The notes under the pieces: generated by a model
What the model was told of the DNA's origin: nothing
The model's input: the letters and a program-made list of their open reading frames with translations, nothing else
Database searches by the model: none
NCBI GenBank assembly: GCA_037951105.1
Contig: JBAMJV010007495.1
Span: forward strand, 36,001-100,000
Source: Echinarachnius parma
Taxonomy: Eukaryota > Echinodermata > Echinoidea > Clypeasteroida > Echinarachniidae
DNA length: 64,000 nucleotides
Direction of reading: 5' to 3'
Translations under genes and position numbers: made by a program
In this document: piece by piece, positions 34,801-47,795 of the stretch
Layout: the number at the start of each line of letters is the position of its first letter
Numbering within the stretch: the stretch's first letter is position 1

Positions 34801-34910
34801 GTACTGGTCAGTGCATTAACATGGCGTTACATGATCTAAATTTCGACCTGCTCCTTAAAGCTAGATCATAACAGCCCTTCTCCCGCCCTGCCCTCTCAAA
34901 ATGTAACCCT

Positions 34911-34951
34911 GTTACCCCCCCCCCCCCCTCCCCCTTCCCCCTCCCTCCCCA
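34911..34951. repeat. C/T-rich tract
   Basis: A C-run with CCTCCC repeats in the 3' flank of ADAM10. Confidence 0.7.
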
Positions 34952-35340
34952 AACTCTTAACATGGTAGACTTTGCACCACACTTTCTTTGTAATATTTAG
35001 CTTGTTGTGCTATATATTTGTTTATTCTTTTTACTTACATGCGGGTATCATATCCAAGCATTATATCCCAAAGTGTTAACTTGTGTATAAAGTCTTAATG
35101 AAGTAATGTACACATCTATTGACTTGCTGTTAATGACTTCAACATATATCAATACTTTAGCATTTAGTCTTATCCCATGGTCATCTTTGGTAATTTACTG
35201 CTGAAAATATAATAAGGTGCACAATCAGTATATTTTGTTTGATTTTTTAAGTCATGTCCCCCAATGTTCAAACTTGGAAGAATAATGTAAATTTCAATCG
35301 GTATTAAACAAAATATGCATTGTTGAGGTCTGTATAATGT

Positions 35341-35782
35341 ACAGTCAAACCTGTTTTAGCGGCCACCTGTCTATAGCAAACCAACCTGTTTGTTTACAGT
35401 AGCCTCCAAAAGTGATCCCCTGCAGCGAAAAACTGGATAGAGTTTACCGGTCTACAGTGGCCACTGTCTTTCTGTAGGTGGTCACAACAGAACATGCACT
35501 ATATATTAGTAGCCACCATTATTATTGTTATTATAATTATTATTAATTTCTTCCAGGGGAAATAAATATAATTGATTTTTCAGGGGCTACTTTTCAAGCT
35601 TGCCTGCATGAAAATAACACTCTAATATTTGATTTGCATTGAACTCTATGCAAATTTTTTGGGGCTCTTTTATCATTTGGGGGGTGGGGGGGGGGGGGCT
35701 CTCTTTGGCATTTCGGGGGGCAAATTCACCCAGAGCCCCTGTGTATTTGTTCACTGTTATATATATACAGGTTTGACTGTTT
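35341..35782. mobile_element. CAGTCAAACCTGT-ended element with nested G-rich element
   Basis: Ends ACAGTCAAACCTGTTTTAGC and ATACAGGTTTGACTG. A GGGGGCTCTTTTGGC-like insert lies at about 35540-35745. Confidence 0.65.
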
Positions 35783-36305
35783 GTGTATAATTATCTTGAA
35801 GTGAAGTGTTTGTGTTTCTATGGCAACATTGATCTCAGCCCCTCTACCTCTTGTTTTCTTTCAAGTGGAACGCAGAACATTTCAACTTCTAAGTTTTAAT
35901 AATCAAGGAATTTATTGATTTCTTTGATGAATTTGATTGCTTTACATGATTGTATGATATGGCAACGGAACTGGAAACTTGGTCCTGGATTATGAGCATA
36001 ATGTATTTGCTTATTTTTGATGTGAGGGTACTAGCGGGTTGTTATTTTAAAGTGAACATATTTTCCATTTTGATATAAACTTGTTTCTCCTCAATGTCAC
36101 CCGTTTTGTTTGTTTTGAAAGCTGGTTTTCCCACCGGCCTGGCATTGTGTCACTGTTTTTGTTCATTAATTGATGTGGTTTAACTATTATTGTGCCTTTT
36201 GAACAACTCGGTAATTCAGGTTTAGTAATAGAGTACATGAAATAATATCAGGGCTTTTGGATTTGAAATTAGACAGGGTGATCTATCGTGATTACTTTAA
36301 TCCAC

Positions 36306-36430
36306 ATCAGGGAATCAAATCATGTTTTAACTAGATTTTGATGAAAAATTCCCAAAATGATCAAACATCAGGGAATTAAATCATGTTTTAACTAGATTTT
36401 GATGAAAAATGCCCAAAACGATCAACCATG
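36306..36430. repeat. Tandem duplication, 60 bp x 2
   Basis: CATCAGGGAATCAAATCATG unit repeated once with few changes. Confidence 0.8.
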
Positions 36431-36897
36431 AGTCCTTATTAAAACTAAAATGAAATCACTTGCTTTTCAAAATCATATTAATAAGTTAACAGAATCTGGT
36501 GAATGATACCTTGTGACCAATCATGTTGTTTGTAATGCTTTTTATAACCCTTCAAGATTCTGAAATCTCCATAGACTTTGTACACAACCCACCCGGTTCC
36601 CGTAGTTAAGGGATCACTAGGATAAGCTCAAAATGTTCACTATGACTCTATCGTGATTAATTTCCACATGAAAAAGATGATGACGATGATTTTTAGTTTT
36701 CTATGCTAGACGAACGTCTTAGTAATAAAAACAAAACAAATGCTAGTTGTTATTATGCGTACAGCCAAATATAAGCAACTATATCACTGATTAAAGTGAT
36801 ATTCATGTACATGTATCATATTGACAGCAATATGCAAACTTTTATTTACTCAGAGAAGTATATTATGTGTGCATGTATTATGTAGAAGCTAGAATAT

Positions 36898-37068
36898 ATG
36901 TGACCAGCTATAGCAAAAACCCTGCACTTGTCGGTGAAAAACAAAATGTGGATATGATTGTTTCAAATTGACAATCATTATTCTTTTACACACATTATGT
37001 GAACTTAAATGCCAATTAACATGAATTTCCGACGAGTGCAGGGTTTTGCTATAGCCGGTCACATATGG
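36898..37068. mobile_element. Foldback MITE, intact copy
   Basis: Ends ATGTGACCAGCTATAGCAAA and TTTGCTATAGCCGGTCACAT. This is the empty-site version of the element split at 17572. Confidence 0.8.
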
Positions 37069-37069
37069 C

Positions 37070-38570
37070 TAGGTGATGTTTAGATAAGTTTGTCATTAGT
37101 TTCAGCCTTGACTAGTTGAATGCGTATGTTCACTTGTTAGACTTCTTTAGTGTTCAGGCAAACAAAATTGTAATTAGCCAAGATTCTCATCAGATGTTTG
37201 ATTTTAACCCTAGCATATTTTACTCCATGGATTAAATTTAACACAAACTATCAGTCATCTTAAATGTAGTCCATAGGTTAAAGGTGACTGATTGAACTAC
37301 GGTATGTAAAATGACTGGGTTTACTTTAACCCATGGTTAGATTCAACATGCTCATGAGAGTTTAGGTTGTAATAGATTGAGATAATATACAATATACATA
37401 TATTTGTGCAGGAAGCAAAACTATTTGTAAATAAAGGATATTTCTGGGTGTATCATGTGATGGTCTTTGCAAATGCAAATTTTACAGTAGACATTTTCTC
37501 AAGTAAACATACATTTTGCTTAAAATAAATGTTTTTGAGAAGTCCTTGAATTTTGTTTGTATAAATCCTCCTTTTTATAAATAAAAAATGGTAGTTTTAG
37601 TTGTGTAGAAATACATCTCTTTTTTGTTGTTGCCGGCATTCAAAGTTACAGCTGTCTTTCATACATACTTCACAATTGATTTAATAACGTGTTGCTCAAC
37701 TGTGTATACGATATTGCAGGATTTGTTCAGTAGTATATGTCCCCCCAATGTGTATGTATCAACATGTACACGTTTCTGTCTATTATTTGACACATGTGAT
37801 TTGTTAAATCCATTAAAAAGGAAAACATGTAGTGTTATGTTCACCAATCTTAAAACTAACAAAAACATCATGTGCTAATAAACAGAGTTGATACGTGCTA
37901 TTCCATTGTACATGTATTACCATTTTTTAGTGGGATCTGAATATTTTACATCACACATTTTATGTCACGGATGTACATTCCAATTTGAGTGATTTTACTA
38001 AATGTTGAAGTCTCTTAATATGGAAGAACAAAATCAAACGATAAAATGAAATTACTTTGAATGATTTTCCACATGGTTAGCTGGAAATGGTCGCTAAATA
38101 GTAGCGATGAAATTCTGAATCCGCCATGGTTACTTAATTTTTGTATTTTTTAAAAATGTGTTTCTTTTCATTTCATAGGTACCCGTTTTTGTTGATTTCT
38201 AATAATTTGCATTTGTGTTGTGTGTGTTTTTTGTTTTTGCAATTATTCTTTCATGTAGGTGTAGCGTTTGTTATTAATTAATTGAAGAAAAACAATTATA
38301 TAATGGGGAAAGTGCATGTATATATTAAAGTAGTCTTTTTTAAAAATCATGAATCATGAATTTTATATTGTAATTGCATCGAGGCTGGGAAAGATCCATT
38401 TTCTTAATTTACTTAGTAAGTACGTCTCGCATTTGTGTTCAAATTAGAGGATTTCAAGATGTACATGTAATTCGGTCAGTTCATATTGCTCAGAAACATT
38501 TTGCAACAAACGTCTCGGCGAAATATGATAACGACAAATAAAGAGTGTGTAATCATTCAAAAAGTAACAG
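37070..38570. other. Intergenic, nothing found
   Basis: AT-rich; short frames only, none with coding character. Confidence 0.5.
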
Positions 38571-38574
38571 GTTG

Positions 38575-38740
38575 CTCGTGGCTGGAATGCTCCACAGGGA
38601 GTGGAAAATGTGCACTTTGTGTGCTGGATTGATTGCAGAATGTATCCAATGACCGGGTTATTATATAATTGTAAAGCGCTTAGAGATGATTATCAATCGT
38701 GATAGGTGCTATATAAATCAAGGATATTATTATTATGTAC
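38575..38740 (+). mobile_element. SINE 3' part
   Basis: GGAATGCTCCACAGGGAGTG ... GTAAAGCGCTTAGAGATGAT ... GTGCTATATAAAT and an ATT tail. Confidence 0.7.
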
Positions 38741-38977
38741 TTTTCACCATCCTGCAAGGGGCCACACATTAGCAGAAATTGCTATTGATTTTTTATGTCA
38801 TTCAATTAACATAATATATTGTCATTTCATATGGGAAATTTGGCACTTGGGGGAAAATCATACTATATGCATTTCTTCTGTATTGTTGTATTGTTTGACA
38901 AATTGTATTCTTGACATAACCACTACATCGCATACATGCCATATTCCTGGGAAGATCTCCAGGGTTACTGACATCGG

Positions 38978-39120
38978 GGTCCTGTTGCAGAAAGAGATAC
39001 AGTCGATTGTAAGTCACAATTAATTGTAAGTCAGATCATTTGACTAAATGCGCAAATCTTCTGGCTTACAATTAATTGTGACTTTCAATCGATTGTATCT
39101 ATTTCTGCAACGGGGTACAG
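38978..39120. mobile_element. GATTGTAAGTC foldback MITE
   Basis: GTTGCAGAAAGAGATACAGT ... TCTATTTCTGCAACGGGG; further copies at 39828-39965, 55165-55315 and 57618-57790. Confidence 0.8.
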
Positions 39121-39713
39121 GTCGAGTGATCTTACCGTGTCATAGGGGAAAACAATTTTTTTAACACTAGATGGGATGAATTTTTATTCATTAACCTAGT
39201 GCTGTCTTGATATTACATAAAAAAGCAAAATATTCAAGAATCTCATGTAACAATAATATGTGATATGTTTTCAGGGGATTTTCTCCCTATTGGACTAGGG
39301 AATAAAGCTAAAAGTTGTTTTTTATTCCTTCCCATTCCCCTTCTCCAAGGGATATGGCATGTATGTAATATTGGACCGAATAATTTATCAATTTGTGCCT
39401 TTTAATGATTTAATTGTAAATATTAGCAGGAGATTCTTAATCTGTGTACCTTAATACATGAACATAATAGAATGCATGATGAAATAAACAGCATTTCTGT
39501 AACTGTAGATCGTATGTCATAAATGTAAATTTTTTGTAGATTCCTTATAATAAATGAGTGTGTAGATATCTTCTAGATGTATTATAGATTCATGTATTTC
39601 CTACATGTGTGACAATTCATTTATCAATAAACAGATTCACTTATTATATCAAAGTTTGAATAAGAAGCATCTGCCCATTGTGATTATTCAGTGTTATGTC
39701 TTTCAATCTGGAG

Positions 39714-39965
39714 CTTGGGCGTCGATCCTTATGTAATACCTATTGTTCAGCAGGGGATGAATGAATAGATCACCCCCCCCCCTGAACAATAGGTAGGTAT
39801 CAAACAGATCGACGTCCATGATCTGGGCCCCGTTGCAGAAAGAGATACAATGGATTGTAAGTCGGATCATGTGTTCTAGATGCGCAAATCCGATTGTTTT
39901 TAACTCAGAAAATATGCGCATTTCAACCAATCGTAACTTACAATCGATTGTATCTCTTTCTGTGT
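39714..39965. repeat. Palindrome followed by a GATTGTAAGTC MITE
   Basis: GGCGTCGATCCTTATG / GATCGACGTCC arms around a C10 run (39714-39830), then a MITE copy at 39828-39965. Confidence 0.65.
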
Positions 39966-40724
39966 TGTGAAAATATTATACATAAACTTTCACACAAATC
40001 ATATGGTTTGAACGACATACTCGTGTACAAAAAACAGATGCACAGATTTACATACAGATTTTGATAACTTTTTATTACTATTCCCAAAATTCATTTCATA
40101 AGAAAACTGTAGAAAATATAAGATATTATAGGCAAATTACTCTATGATAGTACATTTTCCCAAAAGTGAATGAAAGACATTGATATTTAACGTAGAATCT
40201 CACTGTTCCCTGAAAACTAATTATCTGCTATAAAGGCAAGTGTAATAAAAATGAGTCTCGGCCCAGATGAAGTATCTGCTAGATTTGATAGCTCGGCACT
40301 TACTTTGACTCGTGATATAAAATATCTTTGTAGATTTGTTTCTGTTTTCGGAAGGACATAATGCATGCATTTAATTCGAGAACAGAACATGCATATTCAC
40401 ATAATGTTAAGTTTCTTTATTCCATGAAACTATGAAATGTTTTAGAATAGCAACTTCTTTAAGATCGATCAAGTAGAAGATCAATTTTTTAATCAGCAAC
40501 AATTTTCATTTTATTGTAAAAAAGTAATTTAATTAGAAACAGAAACTAAATCTTACACAATTTATTACAAGAGAAGACTTTAATAACATACGAAAAGAAG
40601 AAAATATAATAATTGTTAAAGTGTTTATACACACATAATGTACTTTCCTTAAACTATCCATTCCAATGAAATTAAATGAATGATGTACAAAATAACAACA
40701 AATCAACCAAATGGGATCATGAAA

Positions 40725-40860
40725 GGGTCTTATCCAAAGACTGTCTTAACTTTCACCTGACTATGACTGAATTACGTACATACATGTACGACAGTTGTAT
40801 GTACATAATTCAGTCATAGTCACGTGAAAGTTAAGACGGTCTTTAGAAAAGACCCTTCCA
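40725..40860. mobile_element. Foldback MITE
   Basis: AAGGGTCTTATCCAAAGACT and its inverse (GGTCTTTAGAAAAGACCCTT) enclose ATGACTGAATTACGTACATA arms. Confidence 0.8.
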
Positions 40861-41267
40861 TGAAACAGCGACCCGATTTCCTACTACATTGTCGGATGAA
40901 AGTGATAAGGGCGTTAAGTCAGTTTTTGGCTAAATTGCATTATGCATTTCATCTTGTAGATTGGAACTTCCACTATCTGATGCCAACTTTTTCATACTGA
41001 TATTTTAAAAAATAAATTGTGAGATCCTGATAAAAAGAGAACTCAATTTGGTTTCTACAGCGCTCCTAAACTTTAAACATGAAGTACTGAAAGTGACTAA
41101 GCGCATAGAGTATATAGTTATAGTAGCTACGCTATATAAATATTCATATTATAATTATTATTATGTGATATGACCGTTATAAATACATTATTATTATTAT
41201 TATTAGCGCCCTTCTCTTTCTCAACGAACGACATGCACATGTATTTTGTTGAAATATGTAATATAGT

Positions 41268-41846
41268 CAAACCTGCCTTAGGAGCAACGTGTTTATAGCA
41301 GTTAACCTGCCTATAGTGGCCACCTTTCAAAGCATTTCAAGTTAATTTAAAAGAAAAAACAAATATATATTTTCAGCCATTATGATTTACTATGTATCGA
41401 GAATGATAATAACATTATAGTACTACAGTCAAACCTGTCTTAGTGGCCACCTGTCTATAGCAGTTAACCTAACTACAGTGGCCACCAAACATGATCTCCT
41501 ACAAAGAAAAATAATGTTACCAAACCCATCTACATGTATATAATAGAGGTCACCTGTCTACAGTGGCTACTTTTCATATTTCCTTAGGTGGTCACTATAC
41601 ACAGGTTTAACTACATCATGCGTTTAATTTCATTTACTAGCATACAAAGTTACTTTTGATATAGATTGTACAAAACAGCAGTGACAGAGGAACATATATT
41701 TTTTAGATAAACCTTTAGTGTTAATTAAGTCAGCCTCTATGCACCTTCCAAAGCATTTCAAGTTAATTTCAAAGAAAAACAAATATATATTTTCAGCCAT
41801 TATGATTTACTATGTATCGAGAATGATAATAACATTATAGTACTAT
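41268..41846. repeat. CAGTCAAACCTGT elements flanked by ~100-bp direct repeats
   Basis: A ~100-bp unit (AAGCATTTCAAGTTAATTT... to CATTATAGTACTA) occurs at about 41329-41426 and again at 41749-41846, flanking one of the CAGTCAAACCTGT elements. Confidence 0.75.
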
Positions 41847-41849
41847 TTC

Positions 41850-43110
41850 GATTTGTTTTCAAATACCACTAATGACTTTTTTAACATTACAAATATGTAA
41901 CTCACATTTGTAATTTCACTGCTACATTAATTCACTCCCTAAGGTCTATTATATTGAGCATATTCATGATAGTACATTTTTCTAACTTATACAATCAAAA
42001 CATTTTCAATTTCTAAATATAAACTCACTCCGACAAAATGTATACATTAAATACTGACACACAACTTTGTACAACAGAGACCAGTGTGCATTGTTTTGAT
42101 AGAAATCATTACAATTTGAAAAACAATTATAATATTGTACACACAATTGCCTACAATCTCAACATAACAATGGATAAATTTATCCACGGGTTCAATCGCA
42201 TCACATTACATCATTTGTAAAAATCAATGAACTTAATTTAACCCACAGACTAAATTCAGTATTGCCAACTGTATGCTAAATTTAGCTCATGGATTAGAAT
42301 AACTCAGGGCTAAATCTAACCCTCCGATGCAAAGTTGGTGAATCATGGTCCAAATTCTTATCAGATGGTAACATGTTAACCCCTGTTTATTTTATTTTAT
42401 CCATGGATCAAATTTAACACACTGTCGGTAATACCAAGTTTAGCCCATTGATTAAATTTAGTCTTTGGTCTACTTAAAGTGATGTAAAATGCAAAGACAT
42501 AACCCAGTATTACATTTAACCGACTTTTCAAAATTCTGGCTTATAAGGATATACTATTACATGAAAACAAGTTAAGTACTAAATAACACACACAAAGGTA
42601 CTCTGACTATATTTACTACACACACTCTAACTACTGCAGTAGAAATGAATGTCAAATTCGTAATACTTTCGCTAAACAGACGTGATACAATCTAAAAGTT
42701 TTATAGAAATATTGTCGCCATCAGAAAATTAATATGTTTGAAATAATGCACTTGTTTAATTCAGCACACAATAATCTATGCACATTATTTTTCAGGGAAT
42801 AAGTAGATAATTCTAATCAACATTTAGCTTTAGTAACATCAACAATTCAACTACTGGATTAATTTAATAAGAAAATATAAATAAACCAACACCAAATAAT
42901 CTAGCTTCGGTATCATCAAACATTCAGCAATTGGTTTCATTAAAGTACTGCACCATCCCAAGTGTATAAAGATATACTTACAAAAAATGGGTAAAAGTGT
43001 ACTGATATTCAAATTTTGGTACTTATTATACAACATTAATCAATCATTACGCATATGATCTGTTCGGTATGGCGATTCTTAGTTGTTAAATTCTTGGTAT
43101 CGCACCTAAA
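41850..43110. other. Intergenic, nothing found
   Basis: AT-rich sequence with weak repeats of AAATTTAACCCA-like words only. Confidence 0.45.
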
Positions 43111-43112
43111 AA

Positions 43113-44038
43113 CTAGATGGATCTTCGATTGCGCGCAATCGAAAATTATGCCTCCGCTATCACGCGACTTTAATATCAAGCCCAAATTAACATGCACTGA
43201 TTTAATTTTTAAAAATATTTTTCATATATTTTGAGTCATGTGACCTTGACCATATCTATGACCCCAATTTTTGATGGCTCCCTAAAAAACATTCAGGTAC
43301 CAAGTTTGATTGAAATCCGACATTTAGTTCTTGAGATTTTGGCATTACAAGCTTTTTTGCATGTATAATGAGTCCCGTGACCTTGACCTCAACCTCATGA
43401 CCCCAACATTTTATGGCTACGTTGACTCTTTATGATACATTCAGGTGCCGAGTTTGATTGAAATCTGAAATCTTGAAATTTTGCCATTACAAGCCATTTT
43501 CGCAAACATATTGAGTCCTGTGACCTTGACCTTTGACATCATGACCCCCCAAATCTAATCAGATCAGTGGCACCCCAATATGTACACTCATACCAAGTTT
43601 GAAATTGATCCGTCAACCGGTTCTTGAGATATCGCAAGAACGAGGCATTTTTGCACATACATTGAGTCCTGTGACCTTGACCTTTGACCTCATGAACCCC
43701 AAAATCTAATCAGATCATTGCCACCCCAATATCTACACTAATACCAAGTTTGAATTTGATCCGTCAACCAGTTCTTGAGATATCGCGAGAACGAGGCGTT
43801 TTTGTATATATATTGAGTCCTGTGACCTTGACCTTTGACCTCATGACCCCTAAAATCTAATCAGATCATTGTCAGATCATTGTCACCCCAATATGTACAC
43901 TCATACCAAGTTTGAAATTGATCCGTCAACTGGTTCTTGAGATATCGCGAGAACGAAAACGGGACGTACGGACGGACGGACGTACGGACGGACGGACGGA
44001 CAACCCGAAAACATAATGCCTCCGGCCACTTCGTTGGC
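43113..44038 (-). mobile_element. TGCCTCCG element, copy 3, reversed
   Basis: Reverse orientation of the 17572 and 27829 copies (ACTAGATGGATCTTCGATTG ... GCCTCCGGCCACTTCGTTGG) but clearly more diverged inside. Confidence 0.75.
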
Positions 44039-44507
44039 AGAAGAGCACACAATATCACCATCTGGAAAATGTACATCAGATGATTTTAACCTAACCGCGT
44101 CCTAATTCACACACTTTGTTTCATTTATCCACTTATTTTTGCGCAAAGTTAGAACTGAGAAATACATCACTGAATACATCCAATATTCTCATTGATTTGA
44201 TTTTACTTGGTAATTGTACTGGGTTTGCTTGATTTTTAAAAAAATACAACCAAAACGCAAGAATTTTGATTACTTTTGAACATTAACAAATGGGTAATGC
44301 ATGATGGGCCTGGAAGTGCGGAAATGATTTTGACAACTTGTTTTATGAAATAGGACCAAGTACATATTATATGCAATAATAAAGTACTTTCTCTTTTAAG
44401 TAGTAAGTACTATTGCAGTCTTATTGATTAGAGAAAGCTATGACAATATTGCTAGAAACCTTTTGAAAGACATTTGAATGCTAATCTAATCTATAGTACT
44501 AGTACAT

Positions 44508-45049
44508 TGGCTGGTATTCTACTGAATTTATCAACTTAGGCTGGACTAAATGGACATAAAATACCACTAGCCAGTACAAACCATTCCAGCCCAGTGGAAT
44601 TTGACTAGCTCATTGATTGTTGGCAAGCACCACTAGAGCTAAACCCTATTGTTTCTCCTCAGACTAACATTCCAATGACATTGTTTAACAACTCACCAGT
44701 TATATTATGTCCTCTGACTAAAAGGACAGTATATAACTAAAGACATGTTCAATTCAGTGGAATTAGACTAACATTCCAATGACATTGTTTAACAACTCAC
44801 CAGTTACATTATGTCCTCTGACTAAAAGGACAGTATATAACTAAAGACATGTTCAAGCATGCCATTGGAATGTCAAACATCCAATTGTCTGGATGTCTAA
44901 TGACAAGAAACAACCAGGAGTGGTGCATGACAACCATCATTGTGATTGTTAGATTCCCTTTGTCTGACCTGGTTTAATTGGTTACTGGGGATTTCTGTCT
45001 TTCTTAGTCTAGCCCAAGTTGATACATTTAGTAGAATACCGGCCTAAGA
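44508..45049. mobile_element. Foldback element with internal tandem duplication
   Basis: Ends GGCTGGTATTCTACTGAATT and TTTAGTAGAATACCGGCC. It contains a ~100-bp unit repeated at 44662 and 44766 (GACTAACATTCCAATGACAT). Confidence 0.75.
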
Positions 45050-45169
45050 AGACGGTTTGATTTTGGTATAACACACATACTCCATAGAACCCATCCCATG
45101 TTATTTCGGGGACCAGTCCTCAATGGGTTAATATAGCAGATACATAAGTCAAACCTCAACACTAACCGC

Positions 45170-46360
45170 AAGTAAAATCATAACTTTTACAATTTGACTT
45201 GCCCGTACAGAAAGTCTACTTGCCCGCTTACTTCTAGATGAGATTAAACCCTTTATAGGAATTACATTATTCTCTCATAGTTGACCATTAACTTAGTTGC
45301 CCGATCGGGCAACCAAACTAGGCCATTTATGAAATTTCACTTGCCCGACATCAATTTGTACTTGCCCCGGGGAATAGGGCAAGTGCTAGTGCCCTGCGTA
45401 AGTACTATTGCAGTATAATGAGGTATATGAAGAAAGACAAAGTGCTATTGCCATGATAATATTTGTTTAACTTTTTTGAAAGACAATGGACATTTTATAC
45501 AAAGAAAGGCAGTTGAATGGTTATCTACTGAACTAGTAGGCTACTGTAAGTATTACAGCAAATTGACTCAAACTATCTTTATACATTATTATTCAGAAAA
45601 CTTATGTTCAAAATTCTTCACTACAATTCATGGTTATTATCTATGCTATTATGTGGCATAGCAATCTCTCTCGCTTACATTACCACAACAAGGCACCAAG
45701 TAATAGAAAAGTTAGCCATTCAAATTCAGAAAGACATGTACTTTCATATACTAATACTATAAATACCAATTGATAAATTCTCACATTCAAATATTGAAAA
45801 TCACTTCCCTACTGAGTTCTGGCCAGAATTAAATGTAGCTATGATTATTGTGACATATAGTTCATTAGTTCTATCATTTCGTATATTTACCAGTGCAATC
45901 ATTAATATAATATGCTATATATTTTTATATTCTACATACTAAGAATCTTGCTCTACGATTGGTCAAAAGTTAATCACGTGATGAAATATAGTTTCGCCCA
46001 TCATTGAAGGGAGAAGAAAAGTTTGTTACACTGTGTACTATCTTGGGTGAAAGTGCGTTGCACTCACTACTATCTTCGGTGAAAGTGTGTTGCACTGTGT
46101 ACTATCTTCAATTGTTCGCGCGCATGTACGCGTGCGCGCGTTAGTGCGCAGAAAGGTAGCACGCTGGTGCGCAACGTTTACGCGGGGCTACGCTTAATAG
46201 ACAATGGTATAAGCGTCTTTGACTTTTAATCATAAATCTTGTTCATGTGCAGGATTAACGAAATTAAAATAAAAGACTTGATCAATTGCTCAATATTCCA
46301 AACTTTTTAGCCCTTTGTGTTAGTTATAGGTCGTTTGTGATCAAAATAATTCATGTGGAA
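45170..46360. other. Intergenic, minor repeats only
   Basis: Includes TTGCCCG-type repeat (45190-45400) and two to three tandem GTGAAAGTGYGTTGCACT units (46020-46110). No gene. Confidence 0.5.
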
Positions 46361-46364
46361 TATA

Positions 46365-46545
46365 AAGCAAATAATCACCTTTTGGTTTCAGGCGATGGCA
46401 AACTATCACTTCCTTGGCGAACTGAATGTATACGCTATCTTTCCTCAGCTTCGCTTTCGGAAAGATAGCTACATCCAGATCGCCTCGGAAGTGATAGTTT
46501 GTCCCATCACCTTCACCAACGGTAATTATTTGCTTACTATACACA
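46365..46545. mobile_element. Foldback MITE
   Basis: CAAATAATCACC ... GGTAATTATTTG with arms GCAAACTATCACTTCC / GGAAGTGATAGTTTG. Confidence 0.75.
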
Positions 46546-46671
46546 TGTGCAATATTACTGCTAGTTTTTTTTACTTCATCTATTTGTTAGGCTTTATATA
46601 CACAAACATTTATTATATTAAATATATAATTAAAAGAAGAAAAAATAATCCAACAATCATCATTGATATGA

Positions 46672-47060
46672 TTAAAGTGATCCATTAACTTTATCAAATT
46701 CAACCAAAATAACATGTAGCTTTCACACTTCTCTTGTACCTTGTTGTTTGGCTTATGCTTACAGAAGAATAAAATAGGATTTGATCTTTTAAATGTCACC
46801 CTAATTATGGAGATATTTCAGATTGAATTGCAAAGCGTTACAAAAAATGCTTTCCGATTGTAGTCAAACTAAGATACTTTGTGTGAACGATCAGGATAAA
46901 ATCTGACATCCATTTTTTTCACTTATTTAACTAAGTTAACAGTTTAACTTTTCTATGAAACTTACACACATTATTCAGAAGCATCATACAATGATATTGG
47001 TATGAAGTCCCAAATATCACTTTGGGAAAAATTTTATAAAGTTAATGGATCACTTTAAGG
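46672..47060. mobile_element. TTAAAGTGATCC-type MITE
   Basis: TTAAAGTGATCCATTAACTT and AAGTTAATGGATCACTTTAA are near-perfect inverted ends; ~389 bp. Confidence 0.8.
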
Positions 47061-47228
47061 ACTTTTCAATCAAGCAATCATATGTACTGGGCAGATGATT
47101 GATGATAACATGTTACAATTCGGCAACATTACTCTAAACAAGTTCTCTGAATCAAGAATTATCCAAATCTCTGATGGTAGATGGGAGAGATAATGCAACG
47201 AAAAATCAAGCGCACTACCTTATAACAT

Positions 47229-47354
47229 GTCGGGGGAGTTGCATAAAGAGTTGCGATTAAAATGCAAGTCAGCAAAAGCTCCAACAATCGCAAATCTGAT
47301 TGGCTCAAATGCGTGTACTTGTGTTTAATCGCAACTCTTTATGCAACACCCCCA
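47229..47354. mobile_element. Foldback MITE, 3' flank of paralogue
   Basis: GGGGGAGTTGCATAAAGAGT and CTCTTTATGCAACACCCCC. Confidence 0.75.
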
Positions 47355-47540
47355 TCATCACATAACCGTACACATAGTCAATGTGCAATCAAAAAGCCCC
47401 TAAATTCCATCTCAAGTGATCCAGCGTCCAGTACATCAAACCACACCCTGCACACCTTATCTAGTCATGTTTTGCCCCGACAAAGATTCTGCTAGCGTCG
47501 CAAGCTTGGCCCCTTACCGACTGACACTCACACCTTACAT

Positions 47541-47795
47541 CTAGAACCGGGTGGCCCGGCTCTCCGTCACATGATCGGGGTGCGACTCGATGGGCGGCGG
47601 GTGCATGGCGGGGCCCATGCTGCCTCGGTAGCGCTTGGCTTGCAGCTTGACGTAGACGCTGGACCGGTTCTTGAAGCGCTCAACCTCGTGCTCCCAGGGG
47701 TTGTCGGTCGGGATGACGCGGGTGCAGAGCACGACGATGAGGATCATGAGGATGACGATGGAGATCGCGACAACGAGCACCACGTACCAGTAGGC
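47541..47795 (-). CDS. ADAM10-like exon 14, membrane span and cytoplasmic tail
   Basis: Acceptor TGACCGTAG; stop TAG at 47543-47541. It encodes [20 protein letters not shown] (membrane span), [19 protein letters not shown], then a tail with [13 protein letters not shown]. The tail differs fully from that of the plus-strand gene; MHPPPIES is a candidate proline-rich docking segment (inference). Confidence 0.93.
   Translation of the reverse strand, partial: AYWYVVLVVAISIVILMILIVVLCTRVIPTDNPWEHEVERFKNRSSVYVKLQAKRYRGSMGPAMHPPPIESHPDHVTESRATRF

Noticed and set aside
46286-46688. Overlapping frames on both strands
   Set aside because: They lie in a foldback MITE; the palindrome opens both strands.
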